Shown in pieces: positions 27,033 to 34,808 of a DNA stretch of 34,880 nt. The stretch spans positions 1-34,880 of the forward strand of contig VGXC01000030.1 of NCBI GenBank assembly GCA_016873495.1, in the 5' to 3' direction. The notes under the pieces are model-generated. The model saw only the letters and a program-made list of their open reading frames with translations, ran no database searches and was not told where the DNA came from. The first letter of the stretch is position 1. The number at the start of each line of letters is the position of its first letter. Source of the DNA: Nitrospira sp. (lineage in GTDB: Bacteria > Nitrospirota > Nitrospiria > Nitrospirales > Nitrospiraceae). A program made the position numbers and the translations under genes.

Positions 27033-27033
27033 G

Positions 27034-27477
27034 ATGGAGAACACCAAGCTGGAACTCGTCGTCGGGGTTTTCGTGCTGGCGGGCATTGCCTGCCTGGGCT
27101 ATCTTTCGATCAAGCTCGGCAAGCTGGAGGTGATCGGGGGCCATCTCTACGAAGTGGAGGCGGGGTTCACATCCACAACGGGCTTGAAGCCGGGCGCGAC
27201 GGTGGAGATTGCCGGCGTGGAAGTCGGGCGGATCAAGGCGATCGCTCTGAAGGACGATCAGGCCGTGGTAACCATGGCGATCCAGGATGATGTAAAACTT
27301 TACAGCGACACCTTCGCTTCGATCAAGACCCGCGGGATCATTGGAGAGAAATTCATCACGCTGTCGCCGGGTGGTGGGGGAGACCCGCTTCGTGCAGGCG
27401 GGAGAATCAGGGACACGGAGGCCGGGCTGGATCTGGAGGAGCTGGTCAGCCAATACATTCATGGCAAGGTGAAATAA
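27034..27477 (+). CDS. mlaD: MlaD-type MCE-domain lipid-binding protein
   Basis: Anchored periplasmic subunit of the Mla system; MCE domains form hexameric rings through which lipid passes. The 147 residues contain an N-terminal membrane helix (about 7-27). A single MCE domain follows (about 38-115) with Y-x-V-x-A-x-F-x-x-T-x-G-L-K-P-G-A-x-V-x-I-A-G-V-x-V-G and I-I-G-E-K-F-I-x-L-S-P-G-G. The short C-terminal tail with G-L-D-L-E-E-L-V is typical of MlaD (usual length 150-180). GAGGGG within the mlaF end is its ribosome-binding site. Confidence 0.95.
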   Translation: MENTKLELVVGVFVLAGIACLGYLSIKLGKLEVIGGHLYEVEAGFTSTTGLKPGATVEIAGVEVGRIKAIALKDDQAVVTMAIQDDVKLYSDTFASIKTRGIIGEKFITLSPGGGGDPLRAGGRIRDTEAGLDLEELVSQYIHGKVK

Positions 27478-27514
27478 CCTCCTAGTAGGCAAGCAGAACG
27501 AAGAGGGTAGGGAT

Positions 27515-28192
27515 ATGACGCATTGGAATGGAGGCCAGTCCGGAATGCGCAGTCTAATAAAGCCATGGACAAGAACGATTTTGCTGCGGGGCGGCATGGG
27601 CTTGGTGGCCCTGGCCATCAGTCTCTTCGCCGGGAGTGCGTCGGCATGGGCTGGAGGGGCGGCCACCGAAGCGATTAAGGGGACGATCAACGAAGTCATC
27701 CGCCTGCTGGAAGACAAGGATTTGAAAAAGCCGGACCGGCGCGAGGAGCGTCGGAAGCTGCTTGAAAAAGTCATTGGCGAACGCTTCAGTTACGAGGAGA
27801 TGGCCAAGCGGTCGTTGGCGGCCCAGTGGCCTAAGTTGAATGACGGCCAGAAGCAGGAGTTTGTAGGCCTGTTCCAAGCGCTCCTCTCCCGCACTTACTC
27901 AGATAAGATCGAAAACTATTCCAGCGAGCCGGTGCAGTATATTAACGAGCGGAATCAAGAGGGTTATTCAGAGGTGCGGACCAAAGTCATTTCAGGCAAG
28001 GCCGAGATCCCATTGGACTATCGGCTCATGACCAAATCCGGGGATTGGCGGGTCTATGACGTGGTCGTGGACGGAATCAGCCTGGTGAACAATTACCGGG
28101 GGCAGTTCACGAAAATTATCAGTTCGCCCGGTGGCTACCCCGAGCTGGTTGAAACCTTGCGAAAGAAGTCAGAGAAGCTGTCTTCGCCTTAG
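27515..28192 (+). CDS. mlaC: MlaC/Ttg2D-family periplasmic lipid carrier (possible HpnM)
   Basis: Soluble carrier of the Mla system that shuttles lipid between the MlaD ring and the outer membrane. The 225 residues begin with a positively charged segment and a hydrophobic export signal ending near A-W-A-G (about residue 46). The Ttg2D-type helical/beta domain follows, with F-S-Y-E-E-M-A-K-R-S-L, L-L-x-R-T-Y-S-D-K-I, and a C-terminal W-R-V-Y-D-V-V-V-D-G-I-S-L-V-N-N-Y-R. The hopanoid-associated protein HpnM belongs to this same family, so given shc, hpnG and hpnH nearby it may carry hopanoid; that is inference. A start at 27545 (M-R-S-L-I-K) is an alternative. mlaD is 37 bp upstream. Confidence 0.92.
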   Translation: MTHWNGGQSGMRSLIKPWTRTILLRGGMGLVALAISLFAGSASAWAGGAATEAIKGTINEVIRLLEDKDLKKPDRREERRKLLEKVIGERFSYEEMAKRSLAAQWPKLNDGQKQEFVGLFQALLSRTYSDKIENYSSEPVQYINERNQEGYSEVRTKVISGKAEIPLDYRLMTKSGDWRVYDVVVDGISLVNNYRGQFTKIISSPGGYPELVETLRKKSEKLSSP

Positions 28193-28378
28193 GGATAACT
28201 TCCCCTCGAGGGCTGCCCTGATATCCTTGCGCCAGATTCGGGCCTGTTCTCTTTGTAGTTTCAATTTGGCCTAGTCCTCTGCTCTGCTGATCCCAACCAG
28301 GTTCAGACATATTCCGACTGGATTAGCGCGAGCGAACGACGACACGAGTATGCGGCGTGGGACAGCAACAAGACTTAG

Positions 28379-29443
28379 GTGGAATGTGCTGCGGTGGACT
28401 ATTCGCGACGGCTGCGGGCTGTGATACGGTGGAGGCTCAAGGGCGCTGCATGGCTGGTCCTAGTTGTATGCATGGCTGGCCCGGTGGTGGCTTGGGGCGC
28501 AGAGGGGGAGTGGGAGGGATCCGGTCCATTCCCGGTCCGTAATTTCCAGCCGATTCAGCTGCTGTTTCTCGGCATGCCGGGCGATCGTGCCGCCGTTATC
28601 AAGAAAGGTGCGCTGGACCTCCGCATCGAACTGGCCGACACGGCCACCGTGTTTGACGATCGCACTCCGCGGACCAACGTGCAGATGAAGTTGGAAACCG
28701 TCCGTTCGGGACTCTTTTTCCGCTATGGGCTCACCGACCGATTGGAGGTTGCGGTGGAAGTGCCCTCCTACTATCGGTATCGGGGCATTCTCGAAGGCGC
28801 GATCACTTCTGTCGAGCGGATGACCACCGGCCTAGCACCGGCTCGCAAATCTCTGCAGGCGACCGGTTTCGCTTTTAATGTGAGACGGGATGGGCGGACC
28901 CTCTTCAATAGCGGAGATGGGGATTTGGGTTTCGGTGACACGACTTTTTTCGGGAAGTATCAGTTCCAGCAGGAAAGCGAGAGCAAGCCGGCGGTGTCTT
29001 TGCGACTGGCCTTAAAAGTGCCTACCGGGGATGCGTCCCGGGTATTCGGGAGCGGTCACCCGGATGTAGGGGTCGGCTTGGCACTTGAGAAAAGAGTGGC
29101 GGCCCACTGGATTTTGTATGGCAATCTGAACGGGATTTTCCCGACCGGGTCAGTCGCAGGGTTGACGGTGCAGCCTTCCATGTCCGCCATCGTTGCGGCG
29201 GAATATCTTTGGTCTCAAAATCTCTCGTTTGTGGGGCACTTTGACTACTATTCCAGCCCGTTTCATGGTACGGGCACTCCAGTACTTGATGACGGGGTGA
29301 CCGAGCTGACATTTGGATTCAACTATCGTCTGCGCGAGAATTTACTTTGGCAGGTCTATGGAGTCGAGAACCTCGATTTTATCCGAGGCTCCGCTGCTGA
29401 TTTTACCTTGTCCACGGTTATGACATATAAGTTCGGCTCTTAA
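28379..29443 (+). CDS. Probable outer-membrane beta-barrel protein (DUF3187-like)
   Basis: A 354-residue protein with a GTG start (28379, or in-frame GTGs at 28394 or 28421). An export signal is visible (basic R-R-L-R / R-W-R-L-K, hydrophobic A-W-L-V-L-V-V-C-M-A-G, cleavage near V-A-W-G-A-E). The rest alternates polar and hydrophobic residues with many Tyr/Phe/Gly turns (for example F-F-R-Y-G-L-T-D-R-L-E-V-A-V-E-V-P). It ends in Y-K-F-G-S, as expected of a membrane beta-barrel. The P-T-G-D-A-S-x-V-F-G-S-G-H-P-D segment recalls DUF3187-type proteins, recognised by eye. It follows mlaC after 186 bp and precedes dxs. A role as outer-membrane partner of the Mla genes is possible, but MlaA (the usual partner) has a different fold. 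Confidence 0.65.
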   Translation: MECAAVDYSRRLRAVIRWRLKGAAWLVLVVCMAGPVVAWGAEGEWEGSGPFPVRNFQPIQLLFLGMPGDRAAVIKKGALDLRIELADTATVFDDRTPRTNVQMKLETVRSGLFFRYGLTDRLEVAVEVPSYYRYRGILEGAITSVERMTTGLAPARKSLQATGFAFNVRRDGRTLFNSGDGDLGFGDTTFFGKYQFQQESESKPAVSLRLALKVPTGDASRVFGSGHPDVGVGLALEKRVAAHWILYGNLNGIFPTGSVAGLTVQPSMSAIVAAEYLWSQNLSFVGHFDYYSSPFHGTGTPVLDDGVTELTFGFNYRLRENLLWQVYGVENLDFIRGSAADFTLSTVMTYKFGS

Positions 29444-29482
29444 ATGAATCCATCATTTTCCTCGCCGGATTCTCTTAAATAC

Positions 29483-29512
29483 TTGACTTTATGGGGAAGT
29501 CCATGAAATACT
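29483..29512 (+). promoter_or_regulatory. Possible promoter for dxs
   Basis: TTGACT (29483-29488), 18 bp, AATACT (29507-29512). It lies in the 182-bp gap before dxs. Confidence 0.35.
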
Positions 29513-29625
29513 GCGCGATAAAACATGAGCGGTCTAGGGCCAAGAAAAAGGGCCTCTCCATCCTCTGGCCATAGTCTCCAAACACGGGTTCTTGTGGTCT
29601 AACCCTAAGGAGGGCATAATCGCAT

Positions 29626-31518
29626 ATGTCTCTGTTACACCAGATCAACAGCCCATCGGATTTAAAGCAGCTGCCCCCGGAGCAGCTTCCGATGCTATGC
29701 GAGGAAATCCGAGAGGAGATCATCTCGGCCGTCGCAAATGCGGGTGGCCACCTGGCTTCCAACCTGGGGGTGGTCGAGCTCACGGTCGCGCTACATTACT
29801 TGCTGGACACGCCTACGGACAGGATCGTTTGGGATACCAGCAACCAGGCCTATACCCACAAACTGCTGACGGGCCGGAGAGATCGTTTCCACACGCTGCG
29901 GCAGTATGGGGGCTTGAGCGGGTTCTGCAAACGAGAAGAAAGCGAATACGACACGTTCAATGCCGGCCATGCGGGAACCGGTGTTTCTGCCGCGCTTGGG
30001 ATGGTAGCAGCCCGAGAGCATCTGGGGCAGTCGAATAAAGTGGTTTGTGTGGTGGGTGATGGTGCGATGACCGCTGGCATGACCTTGGAAGGGCTTCACC
30101 ATGCCGGCGGATTGGGGAAGGACTTTCTTGTCATACTAAACGACAATCAGATGTCCATCTCCAAGAATGTCGGCGCCATCTCAGCGTACCTCAATCGAAC
30201 CTTTACGGGTGAGTTCTATACAAAGTTCAAAGAAGAAACCAAGCATTTGCTTCAGGCGATTCCGCAAATTGGGCAGCCTATGCAGAGGATAGCCCATCGA
30301 GCGGAGGAATTGGCAAAAGGGATTATTTTGCCGGGACTGCTATTCGAAGAATTAGGCTTCCGCTACGTGGGTCCAATTGATGGGCACAATTTTGAGCATC
30401 TATTTGCGACGTTGGAAAATGTCGGGCGGTTGAAGGGGCCTACCTTACTGCACGTGATCACAAAGAAAGGGCTTGGTTACGAGCCGGCCATGAAGAATCC
30501 CGTGTGGTTCCATGCCTGTCCCTCCTTTGTGCGTGAAACCGGCAAGCCGGCTGTAAAAGCGCCTCGGCCCTCCTATACGTCGTTCGCGATGCAAGCTCTT
30601 ACCGGGTTGGCACGGCAAGATTCCCGTATCGTGGCGATCACGGCGGCCATGTGCGAAGGAACCGGGTTGACGGCGTTTGAAAGGGAATTTCCAGATCGGA
30701 TCTACGATGTCGGTATCGCGGAGCAACATGCCGTGACCTTTGCCGGCGGGTTGGCGGCGGACGGCTTGCGGCCTGTCGTGGTCATGTATTCGACATTCTT
30801 GCAGCGGGCCTATGACCAGATCGTCCATGATGTGGCTACCCAGAATCTACCGGTCACCTTCTGTCTCGACCGTGGCGGGCTCGTTGCGGAGGACGGCACC
30901 ACTCACCATGGCGCGTTCGACTATGCCTACCTGCGTCATATGCCGAACATGGTGATTATGGCGCCGAAGGACGAGAACGAACTGCAACACATGGTCAAGA
31001 CCTGTCTTCAGTACGATGGCCCTGCGGCAGTCCGGTATCCGCGCGGGACCAGTTTGGGGGTCAAGATGGATCCGGAGCCGGTCGAACTGCCTATCGGGAA
31101 AGCAGAATTGCTCCGGGATGGGACCGATGTAGCTATCGTAGCCATCGGAGTCACCGTCTGGCAGGCTATGGAAGCAGCTCGGATGTTGGAGCAGGAAGGT
31201 ATCTCGGCCGCTGTCGTCAATGGCCGTTTTGTCAAGCCCTTGGATGATGCTCTTCTTGGGGATGTCGCGAAGCGTGTCCGCTGCTTAGTGACGGTTGAGG
31301 AGGGGTGCCGGATGGGTGGGTTCGGGGCGGCAGTGCTTGAGTCCCTGTCCGATCAAGGTATTCTGTTGCCCACGAAGGTGCTGGGGCTTCCTGATTGGTA
31401 CATCGAGCAGGGCCCTCAAGACCTCCTGCGGGACAAGTACGGGCTGACCGCTGAGGGGATCTATCAAAGCACCATGGCCTTGATGGCCAAGGTTTCTGAG
31501 AGGATGATTTCTCGCTAA
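29626..31518 (+). CDS. dxs: 1-deoxy-D-xylulose-5-phosphate synthase
   Basis: First enzyme of the MEP pathway: thiamine-diphosphate-dependent condensation of pyruvate and glyceraldehyde 3-phosphate. The 630 residues contain G-H-A-G-T-G-V-S-A-A-L-G (114-125), the ThDP/Mg motif GDGAMTAG (144-151) ending at L-N-D-N-Q-M-S-I-S (171-179), and the catalytic glutamate Glu366 in G-I-A-E-Q-H-A-V. The Y-S-T-F-L-Q-R-A-Y-D-Q segment and D-R-G-G-L-V-A-E-D-G-T-T-H-H-G are also present. AAGGAGG lies upstream of the ATG, with a rather long spacing of about 12 nt. ispG follows after 16 bp, so dxs and ispG are probably cotranscribed. Confidence 0.97.
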   Translation: MSLLHQINSPSDLKQLPPEQLPMLCEEIREEIISAVANAGGHLASNLGVVELTVALHYLLDTPTDRIVWDTSNQAYTHKLLTGRRDRFHTLRQYGGLSGFCKREESEYDTFNAGHAGTGVSAALGMVAAREHLGQSNKVVCVVGDGAMTAGMTLEGLHHAGGLGKDFLVILNDNQMSISKNVGAISAYLNRTFTGEFYTKFKEETKHLLQAIPQIGQPMQRIAHRAEELAKGIILPGLLFEELGFRYVGPIDGHNFEHLFATLENVGRLKGPTLLHVITKKGLGYEPAMKNPVWFHACPSFVRETGKPAVKAPRPSYTSFAMQALTGLARQDSRIVAITAAMCEGTGLTAFEREFPDRIYDVGIAEQHAVTFAGGLAADGLRPVVVMYSTFLQRAYDQIVHDVATQNLPVTFCLDRGGLVAEDGTTHHGAFDYAYLRHMPNMVIMAPKDENELQHMVKTCLQYDGPAAVRYPRGTSLGVKMDPEPVELPIGKAELLRDGTDVAIVAIGVTVWQAMEAARMLEQEGISAAVVNGRFVKPLDDALLGDVAKRVRCLVTVEEGCRMGGFGAAVLESLSDQGILLPTKVLGLPDWYIEQGPQDLLRDKYGLTAEGIYQSTMALMAKVSERMISR

Positions 31519-31534
31519 CGTTCAGTCCTTACTG

Positions 31535-32752
31535 ATGCACATTACGCGACGCAAAACCAGGCAGATCAGAGTCGGCAACGTCAAGATTGGGGGAGATGCG
31601 CCAATCTCCGTCCAATCGATGACGATTCCCAGTACCAGGGACGTGAAAGCCACGGTCGAGCAGATTCACCTACTGGAACAAGCTGGCTGTGAACTGGTTC
31701 GCGTCGCGGTCCCCGATATGGAGTCTGCCGAGGCCTTGCCCAAGATCAAGGGCCAGATCACGATCCCGCTCATCGCTGACATTCACTTCGATCACCGCTT
31801 AGCGTTGAAAGCCGCGGAGGTGGTGGATTGTGTGCGTATCAATCCGGGAAACATCGGAGCTTGGTGGAAGACAGCCGAAGTGATCAAGGCTGTCAATGAC
31901 CAAGGCATTCCTATTCGGGTAGGGGTGAATGGCGGGTCCCTGGAGCGGCATCTTCTTGAGAAATATGGCTACCCGACAGCCGAAGCGCTGGCCGAATCGG
32001 CGTTGAATGCCGTGCATGCGCTCGAAGATGTCGGCTTTACCAATATGAAGGTGTCGCTCAAAGCCTCCGATGTCCATATGGCTATCGATGCCTACTGGCT
32101 GTTTGCCCAGCAGTCCAACTACCCGCTGCACATTGGCATCACGGAGGCGGGGACCGCGCAAACCGGGGCCGTAAAGTCCGCGATCGGATTGGGGTGGCTG
32201 TTGTCTCAAGGGATTGGGGATACCTTGCGGGTATCGCTGGCCGCAGATCCTGTTGAAGAGGTGCGGGTCGGGTTCGAGATTTTGAAATCACTGGAGCTGC
32301 GTCATCGCGGAATCAACGTGATCGCATGCCCAACCTGCGGGCGGGTGGAAATCGATGTGGTGCGGATGGCCAACGAACTGGAAAAGCGGCTCGGACATAT
32401 CACGGTGCCGTTGAACGTGTCGGTGCTGGGTTGCGTGGTGAACGGAATTGGAGAAGGAAAGGAAGCCGACATCGGCATTGCGGGTGGCGAAGGCGTAGGC
32501 ATTCTGTTCAAACAAGGCAAACTGGTGCGCAAGGTGCCCATGGAAGAACTCATGGAGACGTTGATCCAGGAAGTGGAAGTTATGGCGAGGGAGAGGGCGG
32601 CTGAATCCGGGAACGGCGCATCGGCGTCGCTGTCTCCTCATCAGGCGGATGGTGGGCCGAAATGGGACCTCTTGAGTCAACCGCCCACTCCCATGCCTGC
32701 GCTGGCTTCAGGCCGGGATCGTGAGATTCCTGTGTTGTCGAACAAGCGATAG
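31535..32752 (+). CDS. ispG: 4-hydroxy-3-methylbut-2-enyl-diphosphate synthase
   Basis: Penultimate MEP-pathway enzyme; an iron-sulfur protein reducing MEcPP to HMBPP. The 405 residues show the N-terminal TIM-barrel segment S-V-Q-S-M-T (25-30), the D-I-H-F-D (82-86) and R-I-N-P-G-N-I-G (101-108) blocks, and cluster cysteines 265 and 268 (A-C-P-T-C-G-R) and 300 (L-G-C-V-V-N-G). Glu307 follows (G-E-G-K-E), the fourth ligand in the family. This is the two-domain bacterial form. Beyond about residue 354 there is a 50-residue Ser/Pro/Ala-rich tail with no family equivalent that I know. It lies 16 bp after dxs. Confidence 0.96.
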   Translation: MHITRRKTRQIRVGNVKIGGDAPISVQSMTIPSTRDVKATVEQIHLLEQAGCELVRVAVPDMESAEALPKIKGQITIPLIADIHFDHRLALKAAEVVDCVRINPGNIGAWWKTAEVIKAVNDQGIPIRVGVNGGSLERHLLEKYGYPTAEALAESALNAVHALEDVGFTNMKVSLKASDVHMAIDAYWLFAQQSNYPLHIGITEAGTAQTGAVKSAIGLGWLLSQGIGDTLRVSLAADPVEEVRVGFEILKSLELRHRGINVIACPTCGRVEIDVVRMANELEKRLGHITVPLNVSVLGCVVNGIGEGKEADIGIAGGEGVGILFKQGKLVRKVPMEELMETLIQEVEVMARERAAESGNGASASLSPHQADGGPKWDLLSQPPTPMPALASGRDREIPVLSNKR

Positions 32753-32813
32753 ATCATTCGTTTTGCTATAGGCGCCAAGGGCCCAGCGGCTGCAACACCA
32801 TCCGATTCCCTCG

Positions 32814-32842
32814 TTGCGGCGCAGAGAACCGATCGGTATGAT
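32814..32842 (+). promoter_or_regulatory. Promoter for tRNA-Cys
   Basis: TTGCGG (32814-32819), 17 bp, TATGAT (32837-32842). The expected start site is 2-4 bp before the tRNA. Confidence 0.6.
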
Positions 32843-32851
32843 GAGTGGCGG

Positions 32852-32927
32852 GGCGCCGTACCCAAGTGGCTAAGGGAGCAGTCTGCAAAACTGCGATGCG
32901 GCGGTTCGAACCCGCCCGGCGCCTCCA
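32852..32927 (+). tRNA. tRNA-Cys (anticodon GCA), CCA encoded
   Basis: A complete cloverleaf: acceptor GGCGCCG (32852-32858) with CGGCGCC (32917-32923); anticodon stem GCAGT / ACTGC with loop CTGCAAA (32883-32889) reading GCA. The T arm is GGCGG-TTCGAAC-CCGCC (32900-32916), with discriminator T and an encoded CCA (32925-32927). It is a single tRNA gene between ispG and hpnH, with its own promoter. Confidence 0.95.
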
Positions 32928-32994
32928 TCAGTTTGTGGCTGGGTCTGTCCTGCGTATCTCATGAATGGAGAGGCCGGTTCAGGCTGGTGGTGGT

Positions 32995-33024
32995 TTGACG
33001 ATCTTGTCTAGGCAATGCTAGGGT
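32995..33024 (+). promoter_or_regulatory. Possible promoter for hpnH
   Basis: TTGACG (32995-33000), 18 bp, TAGGGT (33019-33024) preceded by TGC (extended -10). It is 77 bp upstream of the hpnH start. Confidence 0.45.
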
Positions 33025-33100
33025 AAGCGCACGTCGAGCCCAAGTACGATTCGGCTGGGTTTGCGCCGTATCGGATGGATAGAGGACGGAGGGAGAACGC

Positions 33101-34117
33101 ATGGCTGTTCCTGTGTCCCAAATGTATACAGTTGCCACATACGTGCTGGCCCAAAAACTCAAGGGCGTCAAGCGATATCCTCTCGTGCTCATGCTCGAGC
33201 CGCTCTTTCGTTGCAATTTATCCTGCGCCGGCTGTGGGAAAATCCAGTATCCCGACCATGTATTGGACAAGCGATTGACGCCGGAACAGTGTTGGGCGGC
33301 GGTCGAGGAGTGCGCCGCGCCCATGGTAAGCATTCCAGGCGGGGAGCCTCTGATTCATCCCGAAATGGCCGAGATAGTGCGTGGGCTTGTCGAGCGTAAG
33401 AAATACGTCTACCTTTGCACGAATGCTATCCTGTTGGAGCGCAAGCTGGACGAATATCAGCCGTCCAAGTACTTGACGTTCAGCGTTCACATGGACGGGC
33501 TGCAGGAAGAGCATGATCTGGCAGTCTGTCGCGATGGCGTGTATGACGTAGCCGTCAAGGCGATCCGTGAGGCCTTGAAACGGGGGTTCCGGGTGACGAC
33601 TAATACGACCTTGTTTGATGACGCCAATGTTGATCGCGTGCGCCGATTCTTCGATGAGATGATGGCGGTGGGGGTCGAGGGGATGATGATTTCCCCCGGG
33701 TATAGTTACCAGAAGGCGCCTGACCAGAAAAACTTCCTCAAGCGAAACCGGACGCGTGACCTGTTTGCCCGACTCCTCACCGAGCGGAAGCGCGGGTGGC
33801 GCTTCAACCAGTCCCCATTGTTCCTGGAATTCTTGATGGGCAAGCGCGACTACCAATGTACTCCCTGGGGGAATCCGACCTATAATATCTTCGGCTGGCA
33901 AAAGCCTTGTTATCTGCTACAGGACGGGTATGTCAAGACGTTTCAGGAACTGCTGGAACTGACGGAATGGGACCAGTATGGCACAGGCCGGAACGAGAAA
34001 TGTGCCGACTGCATGGTCCACTGCGGGTATGAGCCGTCCGCCGTCGAAGATACGTTTGGGTCTTGGTCCGGATTCGGCAGGACCGTCAAGGCCACATTGC
34101 TTCCGAATGCCCGATAG
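33101..34117 (+). CDS. hpnH: Adenosyl-hopene transferase, radical-SAM protein HpnH
   Basis: Radical-SAM enzyme that joins the adenosyl group of SAM to hopene, giving adenosylhopane, the precursor of extended (C35) hopanoids. The 338 residues show the 4Fe-4S motif C-N-L-S-C-A-G-C (Cys38, Cys42, Cys45), S-I-P-G-G-E-P-L (77-84) and the V-H-M-D-G segment. C-terminal cysteines (E-K-C-A-D-C-M-V-H-C-G-Y-E) are also typical of HpnH. GGAGGGAG lies 5 nt before the ATG. Its partner HpnG is encoded 8 kb upstream and shc just before that. Together they support synthesis of side-chain hopanoids. Confidence 0.93.
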   Translation: MAVPVSQMYTVATYVLAQKLKGVKRYPLVLMLEPLFRCNLSCAGCGKIQYPDHVLDKRLTPEQCWAAVEECAAPMVSIPGGEPLIHPEMAEIVRGLVERKKYVYLCTNAILLERKLDEYQPSKYLTFSVHMDGLQEEHDLAVCRDGVYDVAVKAIREALKRGFRVTTNTTLFDDANVDRVRRFFDEMMAVGVEGMMISPGYSYQKAPDQKNFLKRNRTRDLFARLLTERKRGWRFNQSPLFLEFLMGKRDYQCTPWGNPTYNIFGWQKPCYLLQDGYVKTFQELLELTEWDQYGTGRNEKCADCMVHCGYEPSAVEDTFGSWSGFGRTVKATLLPNAR

Positions 34118-34161
34118 TTCAAGGAACCCGCGCGAATATTCCTGCGCAATCTTCGCCGAGC

Positions 34162-34551
34162 ATGACTGATTCCAAGCAGCATGGGCCCGAGGAGCAAAGT
34201 CTCGAGGGAAGGCTCTTCCGGCCGGCCAACCCCAAAGAGCTAGCCGAAGCAGTGGAGCAGGCCTTTGATTATCGAGGTGATATCACGCTGGTGTTGGCCA
34301 CCGGTTCCACGATCGAGGGGTATCTCTTCAATCGCACCCCGACCGGGTCCCGTCCGTTTTTGCAGATTTTCCCCAAAGGACAGTCGGATGAACGTATGAT
34401 CGAGTATGCCGATATCGTCTCGATCTCTTTCAGCGGCAAAGATACGGCTTCGGGGAAATCCTGGGAGTCCTGGGTCGAGAAAAAAGAGTCGCAACGGCGT
34501 ATAGAGGCTGAGCAGGCTACAGCCGAAGCGAAGGCCCGGGGACACCTCTAG
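34162..34551 (+). CDS. Small conserved-looking protein after hpnH, unknown function
   Basis: The ATG at 34162 gives 129 residues and avoids the 55-bp overlap with hpnH that an upstream start (34063) would cause. The middle part (about 15-95) looks like a small beta-rich domain: a helix with E-L-A-E-A-V-E-Q-A-F-D-Y-R-G-D, then D-I-T-L-V-L, G-S-T-I-E-G-Y-L-F-N, and D-I-V-S-I-S-F-S-G-K-D-T-A. This outline recalls SH3- or Sm-like barrels. The C-terminal 35 residues are a charged helix (W-x-x-W-V-E-K-K-E, then Glu/Ala/Arg). No catalytic motif is seen. It starts 45 bp after hpnH on the same strand and is probably cotranscribed with it. Confidence 0.75.
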   Translation: MTDSKQHGPEEQSLEGRLFRPANPKELAEAVEQAFDYRGDITLVLATGSTIEGYLFNRTPTGSRPFLQIFPKGQSDERMIEYADIVSISFSGKDTASGKSWESWVEKKESQRRIEAEQATAEAKARGHL

Positions 34552-34808
34552 CAGTCTTCTGGTAAGTGAAGAGTTTTTCCTCCACAGCCCGTGAGACTTT
34601 TCAGCATAAACTCCCGCCAGCAGTGAACGACTCTGCGTCTTCTCTCTGCCCCTCAATACGTGTTACAGACCGCGTCTAGAGGCTAGATTCACATTATTGA
34701 CAAAGCCCAGGGCCTGTGCTAGAAATGGCGCGCCTTAAGTGGGGCGCGAGTGTGCGTATTATATATTTTGGAGCTTGTCTAGTTTTGGAAGTCTTTTTAT
34801 GCTGAAGC
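34552..34808. other. Intergenic region with promoter, right end of window
   Basis: From 34552 to about 34690 I see no gene or strong structure. A promoter follows at 34697-34725. A GGCGCGCC palindrome (34728-34735) and an AT-rich stretch (about 34758-34770) lie in the presumed leader. Confidence 0.4.
34697..34725 (+). promoter_or_regulatory. Strong sigma70-type promoter near the right edge
   Basis: Perfect TTGACA (34697-34702), 17 bp, TAGAAA (34720-34725) preceded by TGTGC (extended -10). The string TGTGCTAGAAA is identical to that of the smc promoter at 18464-18474. Confidence 0.65.
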
